64,000 nucleotides of DNA from Isoetes taiwanensis (Eukaryota; Streptophyta; Lycopodiopsida; Isoetales; Isoetaceae), in contig JAJEKV010000006.1 of assembly GCA_021234155.1 (NCBI GenBank), forward strand, positions 23,037,653-23,101,652, read 5' to 3'. Position 1 is the stretch's first letter. Each line of letters begins with the position of its first letter. The translations under genes and the position numbers were made by a program. Below the pieces are notes generated by a model. It was not told the origin of the DNA. It made no database searches and was given only the letters and a program-made list of their open reading frames with translations. Shown here one piece after another: positions 25,511 through 40,200 of the stretch.

Positions 25511-28500
25511 AAAATGATCTAAGTATGTAGGGTTTCTGCCGGAGGCTGCTTTACGTTTGTGCTCATATCTTGAGCTACAGACCTCGGATTACGGTGTTCT
25601 TTGGCTCGTTAGAAAGCTGATTCAGAGCTCTTTCCAACGGTGTGTGGCATCGCAGGTTTTAGGTTCCGGCTGATTGCCTTTTCGGCCCTGACAGTTTCGG
25701 CTCTATGGCGTCAACTTCCGCTCAGCACAAGAAACCTCAGATCCATGCGGTGCGGGGGGCAAATTTGGCATTGCATGTTAACCCTTTGGCTTATAGTGAG
25801 AATGTCTTTCAAGATGCTGATTTTCCTGTTTGGCACCCTACCGGTGCACGAAGAGTACAAGTGCTTTGAATAGCCGGTAATGCTTCGTGGATGGTGCCTC
25901 GGCGCCCGGTGTCAATTCTAACAAAGATCAGTCCCCCCACTTCCTTGGAGGTCCTCAACTTCTGGAGTAAATGCTAGGGAGCCTTTTAGTGATTGGATCA
26001 AGAAGGACTTGTCTTCAACTACAATCTGGCCTGTTTGCTTTCTGACTATTGATGATGATTCGGGATAATAAAAGAGATCTTAGTAATCTTTTGGGTGAGT
26101 TCGAGCAAAGGAGACCACGCTTGGAACTTCAGTTACCTTCTGTTGAAGTTTTCTATCAGCCTGAAATGTGTAAGAATACTCTTCAAAAGCCTCGGGTACA
26201 ATGTGGTGAGATTGATCATGACTTTGGCACAAGAAGTGTATTAGTAACTTGTTGTCGCTTTAGTGTGGTTGGTCAATATCTTTGAGCATTTCTTGATAGT
26301 AGGAAGCTTGGCTATTGGTTGACTGGTCATCTTCGGAGATTAGGGTTGCCACCTTATCGCATTTTAAAGATCTTTGGATAAGAAGTTCTTTTGATCGTTT
26401 TTGATGATGCTTTGGGTCATTGAGCAACCGTGGCACGTGGTGTGGACCCAATGTGGAGTGATTATATTTTGTACCAGCCTTTTTCGCTTTGGATTTTCTC
26501 CCGGTATGACTCCTTTTGCTCTTAGGATGCCATGTTGGTTTTCTATTCCTAATCTTCCTCCGATCTCTTGGTGCCTAGGAGTTTCTTATCGGTGTTGCTA
26601 ATGGTCCGGGTACTCATCCGCCCATTCTATTGTTGATGGTGCTAAAATTTGTGTTTCTCTTCCTTCCGGTCGCGGTCTTCCCCGACTTGTGGTTGTGAAA
26701 AGTGGCCCTATCTTTCTGAAGTATGCTTTGCGGTTGCTCAATGGCCCTCAGCTTGCTGATTTATTTCCCTCAACTTGCTTTATTTGCAAATTTTGGTACT
26801 AAAAGAGATGCGCCCTGCAATAGTCCCTTCTTCCTCAGTGCCTCCTACCTCATTTGTGTCTCCATTACCCTCTGTTGTCCCTTACGCCAATGCCCCTCTG
26901 CGACCTCTGTTGTTGCTACTCCATCTGGCACTAAAACCACTATCCCACAGGAAGATTGTGCATACTCCCGCTTTTGAAGAGGATGCTAGGGCTAAGTTCT
27001 GAAGATCCGAATTGCAAGAGGCGGCATGAAAGTGTTCAAGAACATCATGAAAATGCCCAAGAGGGATGGACAAATGTTAATGGAAAAGAGTTGCCGCATA
27101 ATAAGGCTAGTCAACATGTGTCACATGTCATGGCGGTCCCGATAATTTGCATGGAAGGGTGGAGCGTAGAGGAGGCTCTCCCTTGCCGGTTACCCAACAA
27201 AATAATGGGGGTAGAGCGCGGAGGGAGGCTCTCCCTCACCAAGTCTTGAACAAAACAATGGAAGGGTGGAACAGGAGGGAGGCTCCCCCCTTGCCAATTT
27301 CGGGGCGAGGTGGGGTGACCTCCCTTGAAACCATGCGAGATGGACATGGTTGAGGCTGGCTCTATTGGTATGGAGGTGGAGCATAATATTTTGGCCACAT
27401 GAACATTGTCTTGGAATGTGAGGGGAGTGGCTTCTTCCCCAAGTAAAAGCAGGTTGTCTCTTTACTGCCTAAGTTTTCTCGACCTTTTGTTGCCTCCAAG
27501 AGCATAAATGCCGCCGTGATGTGATGTACATAAAGTAGCTAATGTATTTGGGCCGGGACTATAATGTCTTGGTGTCTCTGGCGATGCATCTAAGGTGGTG
27601 TGTGCTTTATCGCATGGAAGTCATCCGTGGATGTCACTTTTACTCAAACAGATAGGTTCTGGCAGATGGATAATAATCAAATGGAAAGATAAGGGCCAAG
27701 AATGGGGGTTTGATAAATGTGTATGCTCATAAATAGACCTGCGTCGGCGTGGTGCTTTGTGGGCAACTCGAGGAGTAAAGTTCTCCCGCTTGGACAAAAT
27801 GTTGCATGGTTGCATCGCTATTGGCGACTTCAATATGGTCGAGTTGGAAAGAGATAGAAGTGGTCAGCGCTACCAAGTGGTGCAAGGATTCGAAAGGTAA
27901 TAAATGGCTACTTTTACATGATGGTCACTTATGGAGATTGATGGTGATCACCCCTTTCGTGGTGTAATGGTTGGGCCGAGCCGGGCAGAGCTTATGCAAG
28001 GCATGATAGAGATACTTTAATACTTGTACGAATTCGCTTTGCCGATTTTCGTTAAGCTCAAATCTTCCGGATAGCTCGTAATGCGATCATAATCCACAAC
28101 TTCTAACTAATGATGTGGCTAATTGTCATCCGACCTACCGGGACCTACTTTAAGCTTAATTGCAAGTACGGGAGGATGATGAGTTCAAAGTTGGTCAGTA
28201 GTGGGGCTTGGTCTCGGGCCTTCTCACCTCGTAGGGGGCATGTGCGGGGTTGTTGCGGCGTTGTGCTGCCGGTGAAGTCATTTGCAAAAGAATATGGGAG
28301 AGTCAGAGCTTTGAAGCTAGAGGGCTATTGACTGCATTGTACCAGAATTAGAAGTACTCTCCTCCTGGCCATACTAATGGAGTCGAGAAAAAGTTATTAT
28401 CTCAGATCAAGGCTATAGAAACCGTAAAAGTTACTGAAGCCAAAAGTGAAGGTGGGTTGCGTGGTTCAAGGGCGGTGATAGATGTACGGTTCTTTTTTTT

Positions 28501-31270
28501 GGTACGCAAGAAGAAGGAAACTTGCCACTTCTATACATTCTTTGGTGCGGCGGATGGTGCTCTTATCTCCGTCCGGTGTGAATCTTAAGCGGTATCTTCA
28601 TCATCACTTTCTTCATTCTTTACCACGACACCCATTGCCCTTCGGGGAAGGACATGCAATTGGTAATGTTGACTAAGGTCGCGCCGCATTGTTTCGAAAG
28701 AAGCGAGGTTGCTTCTTGAGTCTAATATTGTGAAGGAGGACTTAAAAGTAGGCGTGGCTCTCTTGAAAAGGGATAAATGCGGGTCTTGATGGCTTTCCTA
28801 TTGAATTCTTTCGAAGTCTTTGGAATTTGGTTGGAGGATGACATATATGATGCCTTTTGTGAGTTTGGAGATTTAGGAGCCTTGATAAGATTTTGAATCA
28901 ATTTGTATCTCTCTCATTCAAAGAACAAGGAACCCAAGACTATTTACATTTGGCGACCTATTACATTGCTTTCCCTCGTGTACAAGATCTTTGCTAAGAC
29001 ATTGGCAGAAAGAGTCCGAGACATCTTGGCTGACGCTATCTCGTCAACACAATCTGGCTTTCTCCCTCGTCGTTGTATTCTCAACAACGTGGCTGCTGCA
29101 TATGAAGGAATATATTGGGCCCGGTTACAGGGTCATAGAGCAGTGTATCTTAAGCTTGATTTTGCTAAAGCCTACGATAGTGTTGATTGGGGCTTCTTGG
29201 AGAAGTGTCTTCTTGCACTTGGGTTTGGGGAGTCATTCACAAGGAATGTCATGAAGCTCCATACATCAGCCAGATCTACTGTCCTTTTCCAGGGCGAGCC
29301 ATCGGATATTTTTGTAGTGGGTAGAGGAATTGACGGGTTGTCCCTTAGCACCCTTGCTTTTCTAATTGTGGCAAGTCTTGTCCGGCTCTTCTCGTGTGGC
29401 TACCAAGATGGCGTTATTCAAGGCCTCCCAATGGACGATGGTTCTCAAGAGGTATGTAACCAATATGCCGATGACGCACTTTTGTTCCTAATTACGAAAT
29501 TTTGAGAATCTTAAGTAATGCTAAGCTATTATTAGACACATTCTCCTTAGCATCGGGGGAGGGTTCTTGTAGGGTGGCAAAATATGCGGCTTTGTGGACG
29601 TTGGGCCAGTCCATCCCTCCACGTATTTTGGACTATCCTTGGAAGATTCTTACGCATGGCAATACCACAAAGTTGCTTGGTATCCCGTTGGAATTCATGT
29701 CTAACCCTTGCGGAGATGCTTGGGATGAAATCATTAGTGGGTTGCAAAAGCACTTGTTTTTGGTGGAATCTGCCTAAAAGCTGTCCATGCGGTAGAATCC
29801 TTTATGGCTAAATGTGTTCTTAGTAATACTCATGTCTACATGGCGTCTGCTTTACTAGCTCCCTGATGTAAGATGGAGGAGATTGTCGTTAGTATCGTCA
29901 GAAAATTTTTTATTTGGGGTGGAAATGAGTTAGGAGGCGATGGTCAAAGGTAGCTTGGAAATGCATTAGACCCTAAAAGCAAACGGTGAGTGTTGGTATG
30001 TTGGTTTTCACCTCAAAGCAAGGTGATGATATCAAAGTTCATTTGGAGGATTTTCATTGGTAAGGATGATTCTCCCCGGCTTTGAGGTTGTTGTGTGCGG
30101 TCGATTGACATTGTCTCCCATTTCATAAGGCCTCCATTAAGCCCCTCCTTCCTTGGGCTTTGCTTTATCATATGCATCCGTATCCTAATGCTTCTCCCTT
30201 TCTAAAGGGGTTGCTTGCGGCTTGGGACACTGTCAGGTCTCTTTTCCATATTAATCCTGAGGCATGTCTTCAGTTGTCCACTCCATGCTGGTGGATTCCT
30301 TTGCAGGACACTCCAGAGAATGTGCCTCTAAGTGTGGTTGTTCATCCAAAGACACAACGACGATGGGTAGCTGGTATCAATACTATTGCGGCTTGGTATG
30401 AGTCCGATCATCTCATGTCATGGGAAGCATTTAGAACAAAGTTCTTGTTATTGCAGATGGGGACGTGTCACGGAATCATATTGTCTTTGTTGCCACGGAT
30501 TACGGTCCCGCATTGAGGTAGTCATATGGGGTTGCCATCGGGATATCCGGCCGAGGCCGGTTTTGTTGTCTTACGTATAAATTGCTTGTGCATTACCGAA
30601 ATCCGCCTCCATCTAATAGATGGCATCTTCGGTCCCTACCACAATGGAAAAGTGTTTGGATATGGGTATGGGATAGTCGCTTCACCCCAAAGTAGTAGTT
30701 TGTGGTGGCAAGTGATCCATAGATGCCTCACCGAGTCAACGAGGTTAGTCCATAAAATGGATAATGGGTTTGAGCTCTGCCCTTTATGCCCGACAAAAGG
30801 GTTGAGAGTATTTGAGCATTGTTTTTTTTCTTGTGTGAGGCTTAAGGGGCATGGTCTTGGTTGTTGACCCTTTTTTGGCGCGTCTCGATCTAGCCCGGCA
30901 AATTTTGCTTGCTATCTATCGATGCTTGGCCCAAACAAACGGAACGAAGCTTTCATCTCGCATGTAGCTGGCTTTTATGGTCAATCTGGAAGAGAAGGAG
31001 GTTGTTTATCTTTAAGGGCATAGATCTTTGCCGGATGAGGTTGTTCTTCGATTGAGCAAGATAAAATTGTTATGGCTTACAATTGTTCTTCTCTTGATCA
31101 AGAGAAGAAAGTCTTGATCAGCATACTTACCTTGATTCATTCTTTTTGCATAGGCGGTGGTTGTGCTCCAGGTTGGATCCGGTTTGTCCAGGGGTTATAA
31201 TCTGTCTTTGCATTTATGTTAACCTGGTTTCCTAGTTGGTGAATAAAAGCTTGCGTCCTTCAAAAAAAAA
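25511..31270 (+). mobile_element. L1-type LINE, near full length, degenerate
   Basis: A 5.76-kb non-LTR retrotransposon is framed by target-site duplications and ends in AATAAA near 31240 plus an A-tail. In order it has a leader (25511-25703), an ORF1 region with a DUF4283-like domain (25704 to about 27350), an endonuclease (27400-28150), a reverse transcriptase (28480-29800), and a C-terminal zinc-binding domain ending near 30840. Stops and frameshifts are spread through both coding regions, so it is not mobile now. Its site inside copy 2 of the GPAT duplication shows that it arrived after that duplication. Confidence 0.9.
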
Positions 31271-34200
31271 AATTTGGACAAAGCGGCATGAGCAACTTCT
31301 AAGGTGGATTCTTTTAGGCGGTTAAACGAAAGGATTCCTAGCTTCATGGCGGATTGTTTCACATACATATTTATGCAAGATTCAATCTGAGGAAGGATAA
31401 ATAGGAAAAAGAAGCCCAAAATGCTTCGGGCTTCCAATGTCATGAGAAAGAAGTGTGGAAATGGATATCTTGAGATTTGAACATAAATTTTGCTTCTAGA
31501 TCATGAACCATAGTTAGGTCATTTTCTTCTTGAATAACAAAGGCAAATCCAATATTTCGACTGTTGAAGTTGCTCCATGAATTTATCTTTTTGGTACTCA
31601 TAACCATGTTCTTAAGATAAATTCAGATAAAATGGATGGTCAAAGGCGCTCTAAACAACAACCAACAGCAACCAAATCACCTACTAGCTCGTATAACATA
31701 AATAAAACTTTGATCTCAACTGTTGGATGCAGAGAAATACCTATTCTTAATTGTTTAACTAGCATATCTCAATAATATTCAATCAACCCACCTCTCCAAG
31801 GGTGTGTTAGACAACACAAAAAGAAAAAAGAGAAATAGAAAAGGAGATATTTAGCTTCACCCAACATGTAAAATGTTGTTGCCGAGGTAATGGAAAAAAT
31901 TTGGGGTTAAATAACAAACATGTTGTCGTTATAACTGGCCTAAAATCTACAATGAGTGTTCTTTTTTTCTTCTTTTTATCTATTTTTTTTTCTTGTATTT
32001 TTAACATGAAAAAGACCCATAAAGATGTAACATATGATTACAGAGCAAATCGGGCTTGGAAATTGCAAAAGCAAAGTTAAAAGAATAGAGTACAAACTTG
32101 GAAAGTGCAAAAGCAAACTTAAAAGATGGGAATAAAATGGAACCTTCGTGAGTTAGGATAAGGACAAAGGTAGGTTCGACATAAATCAAAGTAAAGATTT
32201 AAGGAAAACTAGGCAACAACTTGAGCATTAAATGGACCCAAACGAATAATATTCAATCAACCCACCTCTCCAAGGGTGTGTTAGACAACCCCAAAAAAAA
32301 GGAAAAAAGAGAAATAGAAAAGGAGATATTTAGCTTCACCCAACATGTAAAATATCTAATGTGTACTGTTGTTGCCGAGGTAATGGAAAAAATTTGGGGT
32401 TAAATAACAAACATGTTGTCGTTATAACTGGCCTAAAATCTACAATGAGTGTTCTTTTTTTCTTCTTTTTATCTATTTTTTTTCTTGTATTTTTAACATG
32501 AAAAAGACCCATAAAGATGTAACATATGATTACAGAGCAAATCGGGCTTGGAAAGTGCAAAACAAAAGTTAAAAAGAATAGAGTACAAACTTGGAAAGTG
32601 CAAAAACAAACTTAAAAGATAGGAATAAAATGGAACCTTCCGTGAGTTAGAGGATAAGGACAAAGGTAGGTTCGACATAAATCAAAGTAAAGATTTAAGA
32701 AAATCCACGCAACAATCCTGAGCATTAAATGGATCCAAACGATTTATGATTACTGAGGAGAGGACGATATAGACTGATTTATGATTACAAAGGAGCAAAT
32801 TTAAAGAATAGAAACAAAATTGAACCTTGGTGAATTAGGATAAGGACAAAAGTAGGTTCGACACAAATGAAAGTAAAGATAAAAAGGAAAACTACTGAAC
32901 ATGAAATGGGCTGATATACAAGCAATTTAAATATTGGACAACGATCGTGTTAAACCCACCATGGCAAATTTATTATGCGCTATGTTTTAGAAAATAAAGT
33001 ATGTACAACAATTTTGTGGACTTCAATCAATTTTTCATCACTCATCTCTAGTTTTATCATGACCATATCCAAGATTTGAGGCTCACATTAATGTGATGTG
33101 GAATAGAAGCGAGTAAAGCATTCCTGCACTCAACCCTCGGAGGTGGGGGACTACGAGAATGTTGCCCCCCTTTCTATTTCACGATGTCAAGCAAGCACTT
33201 GCTAGATTCTACAGGTTTCTTAGATGCCACTTTGATTGATCAAGAATGGCAAATGCATCTCCAAAACTGCACAGTTAATTTTCTTGACATAGCATGTTCT
33301 TGGATCATGTAAGCTAAGAGTAAAGAAAGCATTAGTCCTAGAGGCTAAACAAGTAAGTTGATATACAATAGATATCCTGCTTGCCACTGTTGGTTCAACT
33401 TGATTCTAGATGATGCAAGGATGTCAAGGTATGTAATTGAACCATATAAAGATGGTTTTTAGCAACTTCAATGTCATACATCACCCAAACACCTAGTGCT
33501 TATAGTAACACAAAGAATTAAGAGTAGAAGATATTGAAGGGTAAAACAATTACAATGGATTAATAAATCTATGTTCAAATGCAAGGAGCTAAAGAGTAAA
33601 GAAAAGGTCTCTAAAAGGGTGAAAGCATACTAGGGTGTACCATATAAATTACTTTTTAGGGAGTGCAAAACCCCTACTAAAAAGTACCCGATCTTTGGAG
33701 TAGTTGGAACTTTCACAAATATCTCAATAAATAGCCAGGATTCGAGAGTTGATTCATTCATTTTAGTTTCAAATGGTATTGTTATCCCTTTGTCTATAGA
33801 TTGACATGTTATTGACCCTCCGTTTTAAATTTTTTTATTGATTTTTAGTGGAAAACTATAGAGAAGTACTGATTTAAAAGTATCCGATTAGCGGGAATGC
33901 TTGTGGCGGCTCCCTGCTAAACATCACGGTAGCCCGGTAGGTATACGACGGGAAATCCCCATCCGGGCTCGGCAACGCGGGCCCAGCCGTCTACCAGCAC
34001 TGCGAGGTGACTCTTGGTGCGGGGAGAATGCGAAGGTGTCTTGGCCCTTCCCCTATGAGCTCCTATAACGGCCGAGCGATAACCGCATCCCGAACTAGCA
34101 TAAAACATATACAAATACACCTGCGGAGGGTGGCGCGCCGCGCAAACCAATGCAAGATGATAATCACAAACCATAAAGCGGGAGGCTACGGCTGGACTGC

Positions 34201-37200
34201 GTGGGAGAATTGGCCAAGCTGGGCCTCAAAGATAGAAGCCGAGGCCAAAGTCGCGGCAATGGCGTGCGGCATAGTAGCTGGTTGACCACTCCATCCGCCC
34301 TGCAGCCATACTGCCGGATGGGCTACAAATCCCGGGCTCACGACGGGACTCTAGCCTTGGGATCTGTAATCCCATGGCATCACCCATGGGACTTCTCGAT
34401 TTGCATCTCCACAGTGGAGTGGCGGGGAAGGTTGCATCTCCCTTCGGGGTCTAGAGGTGCAGGTAGGCGGCTAGAGTCGTGGCGACACACGATTAGGTAC
34501 CCAGCCCCGAACCCCCAAAGCTTGAGCCAAGCCAGCGGCACAGCTCGAGAAGGCGGGGGCAACACCATTGCCGGGGAGGTGTCCGGACCCATGCTTTCGT
34601 ACCACCGAGAGTGGCCAGGCCATAAGCCCTAGCCCACTATGGGATCCCAGAAGCCCCCCTTTCGGCCGGGGATCCTCCCTCCGCCCCTCTAGCATTATGC
34701 AGTGTGAGTCTATCATAGCCTCCATGGCACGGTGAAACCCACTATGCACCCAGCACATCCCAATAGGAACTAAGGGATCTACTCTAGGAGCATACTACAT
34801 ATGGCCCTAGGTCTCTACCCCCCCCTTCAATACAAGAGGAGCAAAACATGATCAACCAATCACATAATCATCATATCCTAAGAATGATCATAAAGAAGAA
34901 CATCTTAACCTAATCCTTACAATCTAACTAATGGTTAGGGTTCATTGGTCAAGGTTCAAGATGTTGAATCACGGGTTCTAGGATAGCTCTACTCTAGATA
35001 CAAGATACTAGCATATCACGAATGCTAATTCAGAGGATAAGCTATCTAATACTATCCTACATGCACGCTCACGGCTCTCCCTCGGTCAGGTGTGCCTCCA
35101 TAGTCTTAGACTCACTGAGATCTTGCTCTCTCCCAGAAGCTTGAGTCTACCTGGCAGAGTGTCTTGCACAGGTCTATGCTCGTGGCATTTGGCTTGAGGG
35201 GTTTTCGAGAGCAGTGGGTGAATCTCTAGGTGCTAGAGTGGAAAGGTACAGGGTTGAGGGTTTTGAGCCTATGAGCTAGGTCCACCTAGGATGCCGCGTG
35301 GCACCAATGGAATTGAGTCTGTGTGGCGGGTGCCCAATAGGTTAAGGCCCGTGGATAATGGTCTAAACCTATGGTTGGCTAAGTTATGAGAATAACTTGG
35401 CCATGCCCTAGTCTGCCACACTTATGGGCATACAAGGCTATGAATGATAGACTTGTATGGTGTGAGATCGAGGAGACTATCGTATTTATGGCGTATATTC
35501 CCTGGACAAATCATTCTCCCCAACCAAGTTAATCTTGTCCTACGACACATTGCTAAGGTGGCTTGAACCACCTTAAGCACGCAACACATCAACACATGTC
35601 ATAATCTTTTTTTGGTTTGCTTCGACAATCAAATTTTATTGGTTCAAGTCAAAATTTTGGGGCTATGTTTTGTACTTATACAAAATTACTTATAGCCTTA
35701 ACACGATTCTATTTCTTATAATAATTCAAAATCTTATTATAAGGATTATTAGGGTTCATAATCTAAATTATGGCTTCCCCTATCCTCATAAATGGCAGCT
35801 CCTAGATTTGAGTCCTCCTTCTACTTGCACGCAAAGGAGCACATTCACGTTAGTTTAGTTAATAATTTGTGGTTTTGGGGACCACCCCTTACCTCCTTGG
35901 TAGAACTCGGCTCAAGGTTGTCTACCTTGCCCAAGATCATGGCCCTTCAGGTTTGAGCTTGGGGATCATTTAAGATGCTCCTATATCATTTGCCCATGAT
36001 CGGAGTGCTACCTTGTACCGATCCCGGTTCAGTACCCGATGCATGTACTGAGGGTTTGACTGAGGAGCGTCTCACGATCCCATCATGGCGCATGATCACT
36101 TAAGCTTCACCATGACCCTCTGGCGGTGTGCGTGCCCGCGCCGTGGCATAGAGATCATCCGTCGGTGTCCCATCATAAGCCCACTATGCCTCATTCCTCA
36201 CTCACGCAGCCTAATGGTCATCGCCTCTTAGTCGCGTGTAGCTGAAGGTACTAAAAGGCCTCATCATAAGCCCACGATCAGGATTACGGCACATGCACCC
36301 TCCTTACTAGAATGCATGCGCCCGAGACTCAAAGCTAACTAACAACATACCTAGCTAACCACGGCAGAGTGGGGTCGACCAAGTGGAGAGCGGCTAGCCC
36401 ATCAAACTCCTTCATAAACTCACAGGTATTGCTTCTCCCAAATCTTGCTTCAATACCCATGTAGCATCTTCCATGGGTAAGTGCTTCCTTAACCAAATAT
36501 TGGAAGGCGAGACCTCCTAGTCTTCTTGAATGACTTATCAAGAGTAACTTCGAGGCACTATTTCCTACTTGCTCCTCAGTCAGTTTCCAACAAGGTTTGG
36601 GTATCCAAAACCTCCTGGGGTTAGGATTGTGCCTTTTTAATAAACTTCATTGGAAGACCTTGTGGACCTTAAGATGGGGCTGGAAGATCCAACTGTAGGC
36701 TTGAGCCCACTCTCTCCAAATCTTGAGCGGCCTGGCCACCTAGGGGCAAGAAGCTTCTTACTGACTCCCGATCATGACAGCACTTCCTGTGATCTTGATA
36801 AGCGGTATGCATGCAGTAAGCTCCCTTAGGTCTGTGCTATGCGACTACGCTCTTACGCCGACTTCTTAGCCAATAAATAACCCCTTACTTCCTACTACTA
36901 GTGGCGCATGTCCCTAACATCTATTTGGGATACTTCTACACCTTGGACCACGGGGATTGTGCAGGGTATCCGAGTTAAGCAATTTGGTAGCCATAATTTA
37001 TCATAGAAGAGGAGACATACTGCTGATGACTCACAGCAACAACTTGTGTAAGCGGAATTCCACCAAGTGGATGTACTCATCCCATAGGCCCTTGTTCCAC
37101 ACATAGCTTGAAACATGTCTTCAATGATCCAGATTAAGTCCTTTCGATGCAGCCATCTGTTTTGGGGATGATATGCAGGTACTCATGCAGGAGGCTTAAA

Positions 37201-40200
37201 TGCGGATGGTGCTAAAGAGATCTGCCAAAGCACTCATGAACTTAGAATCTCTATCAGATATTATCTCAGGGCATGCCATGGAGTCTAAAATCCTCACTTA
37301 CAAATAACTTGGCGAGTGTCTAATGCGATTATGCGTAGGTCTTGCAAGGAACGCGAAATGTGCCATCTTAGATAACTTATACTCTGACAACCATCAATGC
37401 ATCGCCCCGCCTCGAAGAGTTCTAGGGAGACTGTGATGAAATCTTCTTATGACCTCCCTTTTAACCCCAATGGCTCTAAAGCACGAGGAATCGAAGTTGC
37501 TTTCCTTGCTTGAATACTGTGACATAAGCTGGCAATCCAGGTATATGCGGCTATCGCCTCTTCATTCACGGCGAGTAACTACTTGAATCTTGAAATAGGT
37601 CTTCATGAAGCCAGCATGCCCGCTATTGAGGTACATTATGTATGTGTCATGAAGAGTACTTCCTTACCCACGAAGATTGGGCACACACAACTTATACTTG
37701 TGGTACAACGAGGTTGCCTTCCTTCTTAAAATGCTTGAAGGCTTCGCTCCTTATGCGATTAAAGCTTCCTTGGAGAGGCTTTCCCACACACCTCCCCTTG
37801 AAGTCCACATGAAGTTTGGCAAGAGACTCCTCGAAAATCTTCTTGCCAAACTCACTTTCGAAGAGTAGAGTAAGCATTACAATGCGTCCTTATGCAAAAT
37901 AGCCTCTCCTAGAGAGGGCATACTGCTACAACATTAAGCTTACGAGGCTTATATATATAATATCAAAATCCTTACTCCTCGGAATTCCATCCCTCCTTTG
38001 CCTTAAGTTGAGGTAGGTGGAGTGAAAATAAGAAGGCTCACGGTGATCGATTATCTAAAACTCCTTCTGACAAATAATGCCTCCATCCTCGATACTTACG
38101 AAATGGCTAAGGCTCTGATCGCCCAGGTTGGGTAAGCGTTGCTGTCGTTCATCTTCATGCTTTGAGTGCGTGAGTGACTACCCTTCCTTCTTGCATCAAG
38201 GCTGCTTTATTTGCCTATCTTGCTGTATCTGTTGCTACCAACTTATCTTTACCAAGAATTAGGAAGGACAAGCCTTTGTCTTGTCCAAGGCACTCTTTAA
38301 GCTACCGAGAGGCTTGAACTCTCTAACCAATGACTAGGCTGAATCCTTAATCTTCTTGTGGTCTTAGTGAGGTCAGGAAACTAGGAGGGGCGCCCATATG
38401 TAAAAGTCCTTCACAGACTTTGCATGAGTATCAGCCAGCAGAAGCTTCTTGCATGCTGCTGCATTCCTTGGGGAATTTGGCCAATCAACTATTGCCTCAA
38501 TCTTAGATGGATCGTGGAGATTCCCTCGAGGATGTTACCACATGTCCCAATACTCCACTCGACATTACCAGAGTGGCACTTTGAGGGAGCTTCCCTTACA
38601 GCAGATGAGTCTCAACTTCTCAGCCACTCTCTGAGATCGCGACAATGCTCTTCAAAGGGACTTCTTTTGTGCGCTAGAATATGCGTCGAAGAAGACAATG
38701 ACAAACTCATCGAAGTCTACGAAGATATGGATTTCATAAAAGGCATAAATATTTAGCGGGCGTTCGACAATCAAAGGGCATTCTTGTAAACTCAAAGAGC
38801 CAATATCACCGTTACGGCAGTCTTATGGATGTCACTCTTCTTTTATTCTTATAAAGTGGTATCCACGATCTCAAATCAATCTTAGAATACCTTTGCTCCT
38901 TGCTTAGCTGATCCATTAGGTCATCACATACCGGCAATGCATACTTGTCTTTATAGATACGCTTGTGGTGGCGATAGTCTATCTACATTCTTAAGCTCGA
39001 GTCTTTCTGCTTCTTTCACGAAGAGTATAGGTGCTCAAAGGGAGGAACACACTTGCCCTTATGAATCCAAGGTCTAGCAATTCTTGAAGAACGCTGCTTG
39101 AGCTCAGTAATTACAGGGTGCTCATTCTATATGATTGCCTTCTTGGTAGGCTTAGCATACAGGTAATGTGATCTCACCTTCTACACCCCTATAAGGTGGC
39201 GGTACTTAGGATTTCATCAGAATACATCCTTGAACTTCTGAAATAAAGCCTTGCTATACGCAGGCAGTGGTTCCCCTTTGGGTCACTTCCTCACTGCTTG
39301 CACGGCCCAAGCTGATTCCAACCTCAAGATGTAATCCACTTTGTTATTCCTTTCTATGCTCTTCCTTAGAGCACTTCCAAAAGGAAATACCTTTGCATGG
39401 GAGAATCTAGCTTCTTACCTTTGACTATCAACTTGTTCTTTAATGGAATAGTCATAGTGACTTAGTTAGGTCATGATAATTCTGCCTTTAAGGCGGCTTC
39501 AAAAATTCCATTCCCACAATAGATCCATACCTTGGAGTATCCGCGACTTACGCTCCCATACGGCCACTTAGCCCCCTTAAGGTCTTTGTCAAGGTGATCC
39601 TCCTCCCCTTAGTGTGCGAATGAAATACATTTTACCATAGCCTCTTGGCCTTGGCAGACTTCAATACCTTGTTCTTCATTAGAAAGCGACCAATCTAGGA
39701 GATGCAAAATTATGAGAGCTACATTGTATCTATAGGGACTCATGGCTTACTATCATGATCCCATGTGCCTTAATGGCCAGTCAGTGATTCTCTATATCAC
39801 GACTCAATGTTTTGCACATATGTGGCCTCACCATCGCAGTGGGCCTCCACGGTGGTAAGTCATCTTCATCTGCTTACGTTGGGAATCCCAATCCATAAGC
39901 CTCTGCCAAAGTACATTTTGCATGGCCGAATGGACAATCATGTGTTGATTGCCACAGGTACGCACGAGCATAACTTTTCGTGATGCATTCACGCACTTCT
40001 GCGGCTGCCAAGGCTAATTGCATGGCCAGGGCCGAACCGATATGTGTTCGGTGCCACAGCTCGGCCGCACGAAACCTTGCTTTTTCTCCGATGCATTCCC
40101 TGTCTCTTTCCTTTGTTGTCTGGGAGGCTGGCAAATGACGCTGATGCGTTGTTCACAGCAGCTTCTGGTCCCAAAAGCTTTACTCTGACCACCCTTCAAA